From Thermonema lapsum (GTDB lineage Bacteria; Bacteroidota; Bacteroidia; Cytophagales; Thermonemataceae), in the NCBI RefSeq assembly GCF_011761635.1, contig NZ_JAASRN010000001.1:889846-953845 (forward strand): 64,000 nucleotides of DNA, written 5' to 3'. A program made the translations under genes and the position numbers. Position 1 is the first letter of the stretch. The number at the start of each line of letters is the position of its first letter. The notes under the pieces were generated by a model. That model did no database searches. It saw only the letters and a program-made list of their open reading frames with translations, and was not told the DNA's origin. This document shows positions 1 through 8,924 of the stretch, one piece after another.

Positions 1-764
1 ACATGAACTGGGTGCCTATGTTCCAGCGCCGCGGGTGGAATGGTCCTATAGAACCCAATAAAAACAGAGACAAGCAGTTGCAATACATAGAAGACTTTTT
101 TGCCGAAGCTGCCGCCTATGCACGCCAAAGCGAACCGACAGAAGTCAACCTAAAATTTGAAGCCATGCGCGGCTTGTTCGACGGCAGCAAAAAACTGTAT
201 GTTCATGCCGACCGCGCACGCGAGATGGTAGAAGCTGTACAGTTTGCGAAAAAAGCAGGCATTCGTCATGTGGTGCTGGTGGGTGCTGCAGAAGCTTGGT
301 TAATTAGCGACTTTCTGAAAGAGCAGCAAGTAGCCGTGTTGCTCAACCGTGTGCATGACCTTCCTCCCTATGAAGACAGCGATACAGACCACTTTTACAA
401 ACAAGCAGCCCTTTTGTTCCGCGCCGGTGTGCTGGTGGGGCTGCAATATGCCGGTGACATGGAAGCTATGGGTAGCCGCAACTTGGGTTTTACTGCTGGT
501 ACTGCCGCTGCTTATGGCTTAGACCCCGAAGAGGCGCTACAACTGATTACACTCAACAATGCACACATTTTGGGCATAGACAAACAGGTAGGTAGCCTCG
601 AAGTAGGCAAAGATGCCACTTTGTTTATTTCACGCGGCGACGCCCTCGACATGCGCAGCAACCAAATCGAACGGGCTTTCATTCAAGGACGAGAGCTCAA
701 ACTAGAAAGCAAACAAACACGTTTGTATCACATATATACCCAAAAATACGGGATTGAAGAATAA
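1..764 (+). CDS. Amidohydrolase family protein, 3' part
   Basis: The reading frame is open from the window edge, so only the last 250 or so residues are visible and the true start lies upstream. The C-terminal third reads like an imidazolonepropionase or dihydroorotase-type amidohydrolase: a GFTAGTAAAYGLDPEEAL segment, then ITLNNAHILGID and GSLEVGKDATLF, the usual end of the metal-dependent barrel where the chain returns to the small beta-sandwich. The N-terminal HxH metal ligands are outside the window, so neither substrate nor catalytic competence can be judged. Many Bacteroidota carry secreted members of this family in tandem. A strong terminator follows directly, so this is the last gene of its transcript. 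Confidence 0.8.
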   Translation, partial: MNWVPMFQRRGWNGPIEPNKNRDKQLQYIEDFFAEAAAYARQSEPTEVNLKFEAMRGLFDGSKKLYVHADRAREMVEAVQFAKKAGIRHVVLVGAAEAWLISDFLKEQQVAVLLNRVHDLPPYEDSDTDHFYKQAALLFRAGVLVGLQYAGDMEAMGSRNLGFTAGTAAAYGLDPEEALQLITLNNAHILGIDKQVGSLEVGKDATLFISRGDALDMRSNQIERAFIQGRELKLESKQTRLYHIYTQKYGIEE

Positions 765-789
765 GCTATAAAAAAGTACCCTACTCTTG

Positions 790-821
790 AAGGCTGCTTT
801 GGGAAGAAGCAGCCTTTTTTT
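790..821 (+). terminator. Rho-independent terminator after the amidohydrolase
   Basis: A perfect 10-bp stem (AAGGCTGCTT / AAGCAGCCTT) with a 7-nt loop is followed by a run of T. It lies 25 bp after the stop codon. The adjoining IS1-family element begins immediately after the T-run, so the insertion did not disturb the upstream gene. Confidence 0.85.
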
Positions 822-1606
822 GAGAGTCTTATACAAATGATAGATTTTGTGTATTTGTTCAAAACTTTCTCATATGAACTCTTTGCCAAAGAAATGCAAA
901 TTAGCAGAGCGATGCAAAAAATGCGGTAGTCAGAGCGTAGTAAAAAATGGGTTAGTCAGACATAAGCAAAGATATAAATGCAAACATTGTGGTTATAATT
1001 TTACCATTGGAGATGCAATAGAAAAAGTGAAGCCAGAAGCAAAAGCTCTTGCTATGTTACTTTATGGCAGTGGTAAAGCAACTTATGGAATGATTGCACG
1101 ACTTTTTAACGTAAGTCGTACCACCGTATTATACTGGATAAGAACCATGGGAAGAAGCTTGCCTATTCCTGAAATAGACACAGAAGTAAAAGAAGTACAG
1201 ATAGATGAGATGTGGCACTTTATAGAAAAAACAAAAGTTACGGCTCTGGCGAGCCGTGGATTGTCTTAGAGGTAAAACCATCGGATGGATTATTGGCAAT
1301 CTGATGCTCGAACCTTCAAGAAATTATATGAACGATTAAAAGATAAGGCTGAGAGATTTTACACAGATGATTGGGAAGTTTATAGAAAAATAATACCAGA
1401 AGATAAGTTGATACAAAGCATTAGAATAGAGCAGAGCAACTCGAATGTAAGGCATTATCTTGGGCGGATGACAACAAAAAACAAGATAGTATCAAAATCT
1501 ATAGAGATGATAGATATTTCATTACGAATAAGCTGTTGTCTAAATGAATATGGATTCTATGAAATTTTTCAAAGCAAGTTTTTATCTATCTTCACTTAAC
1601 ACTCTC
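822..1606 (+). mobile_element. Decayed IS1-family insertion sequence, copy 1
   Basis: The limits come from comparison with the second copy near 37.5-38.2 kb and the scar near 34.4 kb. The outer ends form imperfect inverted repeats: the left end begins GAGAGTCTTATAC and continues to GATAGATTTT, and the right end read inward is GAGAGTGTTAAGTG then AAGATAGAT. The element is about 785 bp, normal for the IS1 family. No convincing target-site duplication is visible. The transposase frame is broken, so the copy is presumably inactive unless supplied in trans. Confidence 0.75.
874..1599 (+). pseudogene. IS1-family transposase, frameshifted
   Basis: The first part encodes a zinc-ribbon (CKKCGSQS then CKHCGYNF) followed by a helix-turn-helix-like stretch (ATYGMIARLFNVSRTTV), as in InsA. 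The catalytic part contains VQIDEMW and TDDWEVY, matching the first two acidic positions of InsB. The frame is lost after MWHFIEK: the natural continuation (KQKLRLWRAVDCLRGKTIGW) is in another frame, and a second one-base loss removes the arginine codon from GNRDARTF, which is still present in the copy at 37.5-38.2 kb. An A6C run lies at the first break, but it is not in the phase needed for canonical IS1 programmed -1 frameshifting. I read it as a pseudogene. Confidence 0.75.
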
Positions 1607-1637
1607 TTTACCACCAAGGGCAAAACAGCCCATGGTC

Positions 1638-3305
1638 TTATGGTCTGCGATTCTGAGCCAGCAGCTCGCGCGCGCTTTGCAGTGCCGAGGGTGAAGGCTG
1701 CTGCCCACTAATCATCTGTGCTATCTCATGCACCCGTTCTTCGACACTCAATAGCTTCAAGCGGCTGAAAGTACGACTGCCCGCCTCGTCTTTGTAAACG
1801 TAGTAATGCGCATCGGCAAGGGCGGCAATTTGGTGTAGGTGGGTGATGGCTATCAACTGATGATGTTTCGACATCTCTGCCATCATGCGTGCTACTTTCA
1901 TGGCAGTTTCGCCAGAAATGCCCGTATCTATTTCATCTAAGATTAAAGTAGGTAAGGCTGTTTTTTGTGCTAATAGGTATTTAATAGCCAACATCAGACG
2001 CGAGAACTCCCCTCCCGATGCTACTTCCTTGAGGGGTCCGGGGGCAATGCCTTTGTTGGCACTAAACAAGAGTTGCAATTTGTCTAAGCCTTCTTCATAC
2101 AGCGCTTCGCAAGGCAGCACCTGCACTTGCACGGTAGCATGCGGCATTGCCATGTCTTGCAAGAGTGCTACGAGGGCTTCTGCCAGTGCTTTTGCCTGTG
2201 CTTGACGCTGTGCCCGCAAAGCCATAGCCAAATCGTGCAATTGTTGTTTCTGTTTCCGTATTTCCTGCTCGAGCGCCTCCAGCTCTTCACGCGACACCGA
2301 CGCCTGTTCTATACGGCGCTCCAGCTCCTGCTTGCGCCGAATCAGTTGAGCTTCGTCGTGTACTTTATGTTTTTTTTGCAGGGAATAGAGCAGGTCCAGA
2401 CGTTCTTGAATGCGCTGTACCTCACGCGGGTTTATTTCCACCTCCTCTACGGCATTTGCGATGTCACGGCTCAGCTCGCGCACCTCAATCAAAACGCTTT
2501 CGGCACGCTCGTACAGCTCGCCAAAGTCTTCGGAATAGGAGCGCAAGCGCTTGAGTGCTTCCACTACTACGGAAAGCACGCTTTCAGCTCCATACTCTTC
2601 ATTTTCCAAAGCTTGTAGCGCTTCGGCAGCCGCTTGTTGAATGGCTTCGGCATGCTCGAGTTTTTCGAGGCGCTGTTCCAGTTGCTCCTGCTCTCCCTCC
2701 TCTAAGGCGGCGTTCTGCAGCTCCTGCCACAAAAAGCGCTCATAGTCCAGTGCCTGCTCCTGCTGCTCTATTTGCTGCTTGAGCTGTTCGTAGCGCTGCA
2801 GTATGCTGCGGTAATGGGTAAATAAACGGCGGTATTCATCTAACAAAGAGTCATTGCCAGCAAAGGTATCGAGCAAAGCCAGTTGGTAGGCGTCATCGCC
2901 CAGTAAAAGATGGTCATGCTGCGAATGGATATCTATCAAACGGCGCCCCAAAATTTTCAGCACGTCCAGCGTAACGGGCGTATCGTTGATGAAAGCCCGC
3001 GACTTACCTGCTGGACTAATTTCCCGCCGTATGATGGTCAAATCCTGATAATCGAGGTCGTAGGTATCGAAGAGTGCCTCCAGATGATAAGGTGTCAAAT
3101 CGAAGGTGGCTTCTACAATACACTTTTCTGTTTCATTCATCAAAGCTCTTTTGTCGGCACGCTCCCCCAGCAGTAATCCAATAGCCCCCAACATGATGGA
3201 CTTGCCCGCCCCCGTTTCACCAGTAATGACATTAAGCCCGGGGTGTGGACGCATTTCCAGTTGCTCAATCAGAGCATAATTGCGTATAGACAGATGAATA
3301 AGCAT
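1638..3305 (-). CDS. recN: DNA repair protein RecN
   Basis: RecN is an SMC-like ATPase acting at double-strand breaks in recombinational repair. The 555-residue product shows Walker A GETGAGKS at residues 29-36, a long glutamine- and glutamate-rich coiled coil in the middle, the ABC signature SGGEFSRLMLA near residue 430 and Walker B LILDEIDTG near 455, then THLHQIAALAD. Length and order fit the family. The frame stays open upstream into the preceding gene, but the start MLIHLSIRNYALIE is the family N-terminus and lies 22 bp after the stop of the 74-residue gene, so I chose it. It is the last gene of a three-gene minus-strand run. Confidence 0.95.
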   Translation of the reverse strand: MLIHLSIRNYALIEQLEMRPHPGLNVITGETGAGKSIMLGAIGLLLGERADKRALMNETEKCIVEATFDLTPYHLEALFDTYDLDYQDLTIIRREISPAGKSRAFINDTPVTLDVLKILGRRLIDIHSQHDHLLLGDDAYQLALLDTFAGNDSLLDEYRRLFTHYRSILQRYEQLKQQIEQQEQALDYERFLWQELQNAALEEGEQEQLEQRLEKLEHAEAIQQAAAEALQALENEEYGAESVLSVVVEALKRLRSYSEDFGELYERAESVLIEVRELSRDIANAVEEVEINPREVQRIQERLDLLYSLQKKHKVHDEAQLIRRKQELERRIEQASVSREELEALEQEIRKQKQQLHDLAMALRAQRQAQAKALAEALVALLQDMAMPHATVQVQVLPCEALYEEGLDKLQLLFSANKGIAPGPLKEVASGGEFSRLMLAIKYLLAQKTALPTLILDEIDTGISGETAMKVARMMAEMSKHHQLIAITHLHQIAALADAHYYVYKDEAGSRTFSRLKLLSVEERVHEIAQMISGQQPSPSALQSARELLAQNRRP

Positions 3306-3327
3306 GAGCAGATGTTTTTCTTGTTTT

Positions 3328-3552
3328 CTACGAAGCCGGAATATCGTACCATATTTCTTGTAGCTGCCCCAACTCAAAAGTAAGACGCCTGCCCTTGCCG
3401 TCTATGCCGGAAATACTTTGCTCGTCGAGCTGGTCGGCTGTAATCAACCATACTCGCCCTTGTTTATCTACAAGGTGCAGTTTATGGGTGGGCAGTTGCG
3501 CCCACTGTTTGGGCAGGTCTTTGGTAAGTATGTACGTCAAACGTTTAGGCAT
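3328..3552 (-). CDS. Small hypothetical protein between DUF4835 gene and recN
   Basis: This 74-residue protein is not one I recognise. It starts 3 bp after the stop of the DUF4835 gene and ends 22 bp before recN, so it is almost certainly co-transcribed with both. The sequence is mixed alpha/beta with no signal peptide, membrane segment or cysteine motif; patches such as KLHLVDKQGRVWLITADQL suggest a small beta-rich domain. The tight spacing and a standard ATG argue that it is real. Function is unknown. Confidence 0.65.
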   Translation of the reverse strand: MPKRLTYILTKDLPKQWAQLPTHKLHLVDKQGRVWLITADQLDEQSISGIDGKGRRLTFELGQLQEIWYDIPAS

Positions 3553-3555
3553 CGT

Positions 3556-4500
3556 TCAACGGTTTTGAATTTGCAGGCTGCCGGCAGCACTTTGCCCAAA
3601 GGCTTGCTGAAAGAGAGGTACCTTTGGGGGGTCCACACGACGAAAAATGTCTGTTACTTCTTTTTGTTCTTGCGCCGGTATTGTTTTCAGAATAGAAGCT
3701 AACTCCTGCGCTTTGGTATCGCTGATGACTGCCACAAGTAAGGCGTTGGGCTTCAAGCGGGCAGCTTCGCCCATACTGCGCACCAACTGCATAGCTGCTT
3801 CTACGGCAGCCTCGGGCTTTTGTACGTAATAATCCAAGCCCTTGCGGTGGTAATTGTAATAGGCTTTCAACACGCCTTGTAGCTGCTGACTCAGCAGGTT
3901 CTCTGCCAGCCAGTAGCGGTTGCGTACGTCTCCGCGCCGCCACCCTACATTACCGGCAGTTTGCGCCAAGTTTACCAAGTTGTTCATCTTTTGCACCCAC
4001 TCTTCGCCGCCGTCTTCGGCAAACGAGTAGCCATCCATTGCCAAGATGAAATAGGCATAATAAGCCAGCATAGCCGTAAGGTCATCGGAAAATACGTTCT
4101 CGTTGAAAATGAGCTGTTGTCCTTTTTGGAAGCGAAAGTTAAACTGTCGGTCTACGTAAATCAACAAAGGGGTTTCGTAGTCGGTATCATACACCGGACG
4201 CAAAGCCCTTATTTGGGCGGTAGCTTGATAGTTCCCCGTATTCACGTCGCCTTGAATCAAAGTAATTTCCAAAGTGCAGCCAATGCGCTCTTCGGGCAGG
4301 TAGTTGTCTTGTCCCCATTGGCGTTCATTCATAAACAACGAGATGGCTTGTTCCATCTCGCGAAAGATGGCACGCTCGGTGGTTTGTGCCGTTTGCATTT
4401 GTTTGTCGTTGACAATCACCCGGCAGTTCAGCTCTTGTGCGAGCAGGGGCGGCACCCCCCAACACAGCGCCCAAACGACCAACAGTACTTTTTTTTGCAT
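3556..4500 (-). CDS. DUF4835 family secreted protein (PorD-like)
   Basis: The 314-residue product starts with a Sec signal peptide (MQKKVLLVVWALCWG, cleavage probably after LLAQ) and continues as the DUF4835 family, with LNCRVIVND near the mature N-terminus and a helical C-terminal half. This family is restricted to Bacteroidota and commonly sits next to recN, as here; some databases label it PorD, a type IX secretion accessory protein, but I treat that role as tentative. A TTG four codons upstream is in frame, but the ATG directly before the signal peptide is the better start. It is the first gene of the DUF4835 / 74-residue / recN run. Confidence 0.8.
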   Translation of the reverse strand: MQKKVLLVVWALCWGVPPLLAQELNCRVIVNDKQMQTAQTTERAIFREMEQAISLFMNERQWGQDNYLPEERIGCTLEITLIQGDVNTGNYQATAQIRALRPVYDTDYETPLLIYVDRQFNFRFQKGQQLIFNENVFSDDLTAMLAYYAYFILAMDGYSFAEDGGEEWVQKMNNLVNLAQTAGNVGWRRGDVRNRYWLAENLLSQQLQGVLKAYYNYHRKGLDYYVQKPEAAVEAAMQLVRSMGEAARLKPNALLVAVISDTKAQELASILKTIPAQEQKEVTDIFRRVDPPKVPLFQQAFGQSAAGSLQIQNR

Positions 4501-4530
4501 GGATACGTTCAATTCAGCTAAGTGGTGAAG

Positions 4531-4563
4531 TTAAAAAACTAAGCCCGCTCTTGCAAGCGGGCT
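4531..4563 (-). terminator. Rho-independent terminator of ettA
   Basis: An 8-bp perfect stem (AGCCCGCT / AGCGGGCT, loop CTTGCA) is followed on the minus strand by TTAGTTTTTT. It falls between the ettA stop and the DUF4835 start, separating the two transcription units. Confidence 0.8.
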
Positions 4564-4571
4564 CAGGCGGT

Positions 4572-6242
4572 TTATTTTACCAGTTTTTTATAGCGGAAGC
4601 GGCGTATTTCATCACCCAAACGCTGACGTCGGTTTTCTTCATATTCGCTGAAGTTGCCTTCAAACCAATACACCTGTGCGTCGCCTTCGAATGCCAGGAT
4701 GTGCGTACAGATACGGTCAAGGAACCAGCGGTCGTGTGAAATCACCACTGCACAGCCGGCAAAGTTTTCCAAGGCTTCTTCTAAGGCACGCAGCGTGTTT
4801 ACATCCAAGTCGTTGGTAGGTTCATCCAGCAACAACAGGTTGGCTTCTTCTTTAAGCATCATAGCCAAGTGCACACGGTTGCGCTCGCCCCCCGAGAGGT
4901 TTTTGATTTTCTTTTCTTGGTCAGAACCCGAGAAGTTGAAGCGGCTCACATAAGCGCGTGCATTCACTTGACGGTTGCCCAGCTGAATCAATTCGTTGCC
5001 TCCCGAGATGGTCTCGAAGACGGTCTTTTCGGGGTCCAGCACATCGTGCTCTTGGTCCACATAAGCCATCTTCACGGTTTCGCCGATGGTGATGGTACCC
5101 GCATCGGGTTTTTCTTTGCCTGCTATGAGTTTGAAAAGCGTGGTTTTACCCACCCCGTTAGGACCTATCACCCCTACAATGCCACCGGGCGGCAACGAAA
5201 AGCTCAAATCTTCGAACAGCAGTTTATCTTCAAAACCTTTGGTTACGTGCTCAAACTCTACTACTTTGTTGCCCAAGCGGGGTCCGGGGGGGATGTAGAG
5301 CTCCAGATGTGCTTCTTTCTGCTTGCCTTCCTCGCTCAATAGCTTTTCGTAAGCGTTGATACGGGCTTTGGCTTTGGCTTGGCGGGCTTTGGGCGTCATG
5401 CGAATCCACTCCAATTCGCGCTGGAGGGTCTTCATACGCTTCGACTCTGCCTTTTCCTCCTGCGCCAGTCGCTGTTGCTTTTGTTCCAGCCAAGACGAAT
5501 AGTTGCCCTTCCAGGGAATGCCCTCGCCGCGGTCCAGTTCAAGAATCCAGCCGGCTACATTGTCCAAGAAATAACGGTCGTGGGTAACGGCAATGACGGT
5601 GCCCTTGTATTGTTTGAGGTGTTGCTCGAGCCAATGCACCGATTCAGCATCCAAGTGGTTGGTGGGCTCGTCAAGCAAAAGGACGTCGGGTTGCTGCAAT
5701 AGCAGGCGGCACAAAGCCACGCGGCGTTTTTCGCCCCCCGACAGATGCTCTATCTTAGCATCCGCTGGTGGCAGCTGCAGGGCATCCATGGCGCGTTCCA
5801 GCTTGCTGTCTAAATTCCAAGCATCCAGCTGGTCCAACTTCTCCTGCACCTCGCCTTGCCGTTCAATGAGGCGCGTCATTTCCTCATCGTCCATAGGCTC
5901 GGCAAATTTCATATTGATTTCTTCGAATTCCTTGAGTAGGTTCACCACCTCCTGCACGCCCTCTTCTACCACCTCGCGCACGGTTTTGTTTTTATCCAAT
6001 TCGGGCTCTTGGGGTAGATAACCTACGCTATAGCCCGGCGACCACACCACATTGCCAATATAGTCTTTATCGACGCCGGCAATGATGCGCAGCAAAGTGG
6101 ACTTACCCGAGCCGTTTAAACCAATGATGCCTATCTTAGCACCGTAAAAGAAAGAGAGGTAGATGTCTTTCAACACATAGCGGTTGGGCGGGTACACTTT
6201 CCCCACCCCCGACATAGAGAAAATAATTTTTTCGTTACTCAT
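4572..6242 (-). CDS. ettA: Energy-dependent translational throttle protein EttA (ABC-F)
   Basis: EttA is a cytosolic ABC-F ATPase that binds the ribosomal E site and gates entry into elongation according to energy state. The 556-residue product has two ATPase domains without membrane segments: Walker [10 protein letters not shown] at 41-49, signature [19 protein letters not shown], and in the second half [28 protein letters not shown]. The inter-domain linker carries the EttA-type [16 protein letters not shown] stretch. Length matches E. coli EttA (555). It is a monocistronic minus-strand unit with its own terminator. Confidence 0.93.
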   Translation of the reverse strand: MSNEKIIFSMSGVGKVYPPNRYVLKDIYLSFFYGAKIGIIGLNGSGKSTLLRIIAGVDKDYIGNVVWSPGYSVGYLPQEPELDKNKTVREVVEEGVQEVVNLLKEFEEINMKFAEPMDDEEMTRLIERQGEVQEKLDQLDAWNLDSKLERAMDALQLPPADAKIEHLSGGEKRRVALCRLLLQQPDVLLLDEPTNHLDAESVHWLEQHLKQYKGTVIAVTHDRYFLDNVAGWILELDRGEGIPWKGNYSSWLEQKQQRLAQEEKAESKRMKTLQRELEWIRMTPKARQAKAKARINAYEKLLSEEGKQKEAHLELYIPPGPRLGNKVVEFEHVTKGFEDKLLFEDLSFSLPPGGIVGVIGPNGVGKTTLFKLIAGKEKPDAGTITIGETVKMAYVDQEHDVLDPEKTVFETISGGNELIQLGNRQVNARAYVSRFNFSGSDQEKKIKNLSGGERNRVHLAMMLKEEANLLLLDEPTNDLDVNTLRALEEALENFAGCAVVISHDRWFLDRICTHILAFEGDAQVYWFEGNFSEYEENRRQRLGDEIRRFRYKKLVK

Positions 6243-6542
6243 ACAAAGCCGTTTGGTTTCTGGTGTTGTTTCGTCGAAACGTGCTGCAAGTTAGCAAATT
6301 TTGTGCGCATTCATGCGCGCTCCTCCCCTGCAACCACATCAAGCAGCAGCCAATGACAGATAAGCCTTATTTATTTATTTAAAAAAAATTTGGAACTTAG
6401 CGAAAAATGGAAATTGGCGGCTTAAAGCTGCTCCAAAAAGCAGGCTAATCAAAGAGCGAATTATATTTGATTCGTCTCTTTTTTATTTAAAACCTAAACA
6501 ACAATTTTTGCATATTGGCAACCCTTAAAAAGACGTACTACC
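6243..6542. other. 300-bp intergenic region with orphan terminator
   Basis: No coding frame in this gap looks real. It separates divergent ettA and the DUF349 gene, so it must hold both promoters. The notable item is a strong terminator-like hairpin about 60 bp before the DUF349 start, listed separately. The stretch from about 6300 to 6450 could therefore be the body of a small RNA or a regulated leader, which is inference only. Confidence 0.5.
6451..6486 (+). terminator. Terminator-like hairpin upstream of the DUF349 gene
   Basis: The stem AAAGAGCGAAT pairs with ATTCG-T-CTCTTT (one bulged T) across an 8-nt loop, followed by a T-rich run. In form it is an intrinsic terminator pointing at the downstream gene, not behind one. 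It either ends a short upstream transcript or is an attenuator of the DUF349 gene. The loop contains TATATTTG, an accidental match to the -7 box. Confidence 0.55.
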
Positions 6543-7850
6543 ATGAAGTATGATGCAGAAAGCACTTACGGCTATGTAAAAGATGGCAAGGTGTATTTGA
6601 AAGGCTACCTTGAGTATCCTGACCGCGAAATAGGTTTTGTAAAAGAAAGCCCCGAAGCTGCCATAGAGTACTTCGAAAAGCGCTACCAATTAGCCGTAAA
6701 CAAAGTAGAGGAGCTCAAAAAACAGATAGAAGAAGCCGAAAACAAAGGCTCCTACCTCATGAAACTGCTGCACCTGCGCGAGTATCTGCTCAAGTTCAAC
6801 GGCTTGGGGGATTTTCCATCGCTGCTCAAGCAACTCGACGAGTTGGAGATTTATCTGCGTGAGATGATAGCCCAAAACCGAATCAAAAACCTTGAAATCA
6901 AGCGCGAGATACTAAAACAGCTCGAAAACATAGCCCAGCAGCAAAGCAACTGGAAAGCCAACAGCGAGAGCATCCAAGACTTGAAAATGCGCTGGATTCG
7001 CACCGGACCTGTCGATGAAATCTATGAAGAGGAGCTGGAAGAACGTTTCACCACCGCCCTCAAAACCTTCTTTGCCAATCGGAAAAACTTTTTCCAAGCC
7101 AAGCGGCAAGAAGAAAAAGAAAAAGTAGAACGCTACCGTCAGCTCATACAAGAGGTCAACGACCTGAAATACTCCAATGATTTCGAAGCAGTAGCCGAGC
7201 GCATCAAAGAAATACAAGCCCAGTGGAAAGAAGTGGGCAAAGTGTCGCACAAGCGCATGGTGAAGCTTTGGAAACGCTTCCAGAAAGTAAACAACGAGTT
7301 TTTCCATCGCTACAAGCAATATAAAGAAGGGGTACCCGTAGAGAACATTCAACCCCTCAATATGGATGAGTTTATACGGGTAAGGCAAGCCGAGTTCTGC
7401 AAAGAAATGGAATCGTTGGTGGGTGTCAATACCGACGAATCTATTCAAAGGGCTAAGTTCTTGCTTTCGGAGTGGAAGAAACTGACCCAAGACCCGCGCC
7501 TCATCGACAAAGCCTTGGCACGACGTTTCCGCCTCATCAGCGACCGCGTGTTTGAAGAAAGCTATTTGATGCGAGTCGTGCGCCGCAAATATCCTGATTT
7601 TGACTTCAAACCCGAAGAAGACCAGCTGAAAATAAAAATCAGCTTCTTGCGCGAAACCATCCGCCGCGATGAGCAGGAAATAGCCGAAGCCGAGCGAAAC
7701 TTAGAAAAAGTACGGACTTACAAACCCAACTTCAACCCGCACACGCAGCAGCGCAAGGCAATGGTTAAAAAAGTGATGCTCAGAGAATTTGAAGAGCGGC
7801 TGCGTGTGGTGCTGGGTGAAGAAGAAAGTGATGATTTTAAATTCTTTTAA
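6543..7850 (+). CDS. DUF349 domain-containing protein
   Basis: The 435-residue product is almost wholly helical and charged. After an N-terminal segment (MKYDAESTYGYVKDGKVYLK), DUF349 units recur from about residue 70 to 400, recognisable by the pattern W(K)...G.V......LW..F......F, for example RWIRTGPVDEIYEEELEERF and QWKEVGKVSHKRMVKLWKRF. Such proteins are conserved across Bacteroidota and are predicted cytosolic coiled-coil or scaffold proteins; a biochemical function is not established. The upstream terminator-like hairpin suggests regulated expression. The small DUF2795 gene follows after about 95 bp. Confidence 0.85.
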   Translation: MKYDAESTYGYVKDGKVYLKGYLEYPDREIGFVKESPEAAIEYFEKRYQLAVNKVEELKKQIEEAENKGSYLMKLLHLREYLLKFNGLGDFPSLLKQLDELEIYLREMIAQNRIKNLEIKREILKQLENIAQQQSNWKANSESIQDLKMRWIRTGPVDEIYEEELEERFTTALKTFFANRKNFFQAKRQEEKEKVERYRQLIQEVNDLKYSNDFEAVAERIKEIQAQWKEVGKVSHKRMVKLWKRFQKVNNEFFHRYKQYKEGVPVENIQPLNMDEFIRVRQAEFCKEMESLVGVNTDESIQRAKFLLSEWKKLTQDPRLIDKALARRFRLISDRVFEESYLMRVVRRKYPDFDFKPEEDQLKIKISFLRETIRRDEQEIAEAERNLEKVRTYKPNFNPHTQQRKAMVKKVMLREFEERLRVVLGEEESDDFKFF

Positions 7851-7944
7851 GTCTAAGAAAAAAGTCTTTTTTTGAAACCTTTTTTTGCAAAAAACGATTA
7901 CAATTGCGATAATAGATTAGGGATAAATTAAAATTGTGTAGCGT

Positions 7945-8166
7945 ATGTACTGGACACTCGAATTGGCGTCTTATCTGGAAGATGCACCTTGGCCTGCTAC
8001 CAAAGAAGAGCTCATTGACTATGCTCTTCGTTCAGGTGCCCCTATGGAAGTGGTGGAAAATTTGCAAGAGTTGGAAGACGATGGGCAGCCCTACGAAAGC
8101 ATTGAGGAAATTTGGCCCGATTATCCTACCAAAGAAGATTTCTTCTTCAATGAGGATGAATTTTAA
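7945..8166 (+). CDS. DUF2795 domain-containing small protein
   Basis: This 73-residue acidic protein begins MYWTLELASYLEDAPWPATKEELIDYALRSG and matches DUF2795, a short helical family (LxxYLxDxxWPAxxxxLIxYAxxxGAP). Family members are small cytosolic proteins of unknown function, conserved as single-copy genes in Bacteroidota. A terminator directly follows. The overlapping reading in another frame here is a shadow. Confidence 0.85.
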   Translation: MYWTLELASYLEDAPWPATKEELIDYALRSGAPMEVVENLQELEDDGQPYESIEEIWPDYPTKEDFFFNEDEF

Positions 8167-8190
8167 TCTTAACTAAAAAAACAGGCTATA

Positions 8191-8224
8191 AAAAGGCTGC
8201 TATCCTTAGAGCAGCCTTTTTATT
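8191..8224. terminator. Bidirectional terminator between DUF2795 gene and ispD
   Basis: AAAAAGGCTGC pairs with GCAGCCTTTTT across a 10-nt loop; T-runs flank both sides. It lies between two convergent genes and overlaps the ispD stop, so it can serve both. Confidence 0.85.
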
Positions 8225-8924
8225 TTGACATCAAGGCAGCGGCTACGAGCATATCTTCAGCGGTGGTTATCTTCAAGTTCCGGTAGTCGCCTTCTACCAA
8301 ATGCAAGCGATGCCCGGCAGCTTCCATCACCGAAGCATCATCGGTGAAACGCTCTGTGTTACCACTGCGCCACGCCCGCTCATAAGCCTCTACCAGGTCA
8401 TGGAAGACAAATACTTGTGGTGTTTGTACCAAACGGTAGCGGCTGCGCTCAACTGCCCGATGCCCCTCTGGCTCCATCACTTCCCGTATAGAATCTTTCA
8501 AAGGTACCGCGGGAATGGCACTACCATGCATCGTTGCCGCCTCGTATACACGCTCAAGCAAAGTGCTACCTATCAAAGGGCGCGCCCCATCGTGGATGCC
8601 CACTAAGGCATGCTCCGGCTCGTCTAAATGTTGCTTCAGTGCCAGTAAGCCGTTCCAAACAGAATGAAAGCGGCTGCTTCCCCCTGGCACACAAATAAAA
8701 GGACAATCTTTTTCAAGCTTTGCCCACTCTGTCTGCCAGTAGTCGATGTAGCTGTGGGGCAGCACCACCACCAAAGGCATATGAGGGCGAAAATGCAGAA
8801 AAGCTTGAATCGTATGCCACAAGATGGGCTTATTCCGCAAAGGCAAAAACTGTTTGGGCATAGCTGCTTGCATACGACTACCCGAACCACCTGCCACTAT
8901 CACTGCTGCGTAAATCCTGTTCAT
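8220..8924 (-). CDS. ispD: 2-C-methyl-D-erythritol 4-phosphate cytidylyltransferase IspD
   Basis: IspD couples MEP to CTP in the non-mevalonate isoprenoid pathway. The 234-residue protein has the N-terminal nucleotide-binding motif VAGGSGSRM followed by PKQFLPL, then HDGARPLI, IPAVPLKDSI, VQTPQVF and the C-terminal FTDDASVMEAAG and NLKITTAEDM. All are IspD hallmarks and the length is typical. Its ATG overlaps the stop of the upstream rlpA-like gene by one base (TGATG), so translation of the two is probably coupled. Confidence 0.95.
   Translation of the reverse strand: MNRIYAAVIVAGGSGSRMQAAMPKQFLPLRNKPILWHTIQAFLHFRPHMPLVVVLPHSYIDYWQTEWAKLEKDCPFICVPGGSSRFHSVWNGLLALKQHLDEPEHALVGIHDGARPLIGSTLLERVYEAATMHGSAIPAVPLKDSIREVMEPEGHRAVERSRYRLVQTPQVFVFHDLVEAYERAWRSGNTERFTDDASVMEAAGHRLHLVEGDYRNLKITTAEDMLVAAALMSK

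Noticed and set aside
1206-1245. A6C run in IS copy 1 as a programmed -1 frameshift site
   Set aside because: The heptamer is in the wrong phase and the continuing frame is the other one; a second base loss further on also breaks the gene.
3961-4521. Long plus-strand frame opposite the DUF4835 gene
   Set aside because: It is antisense to a well-supported gene with signal peptide and operon context.
6462-6469. TATATTTG as a promoter of the DUF349 gene
   Set aside because: It lies in the loop of the terminator-like hairpin and has no -33 element.
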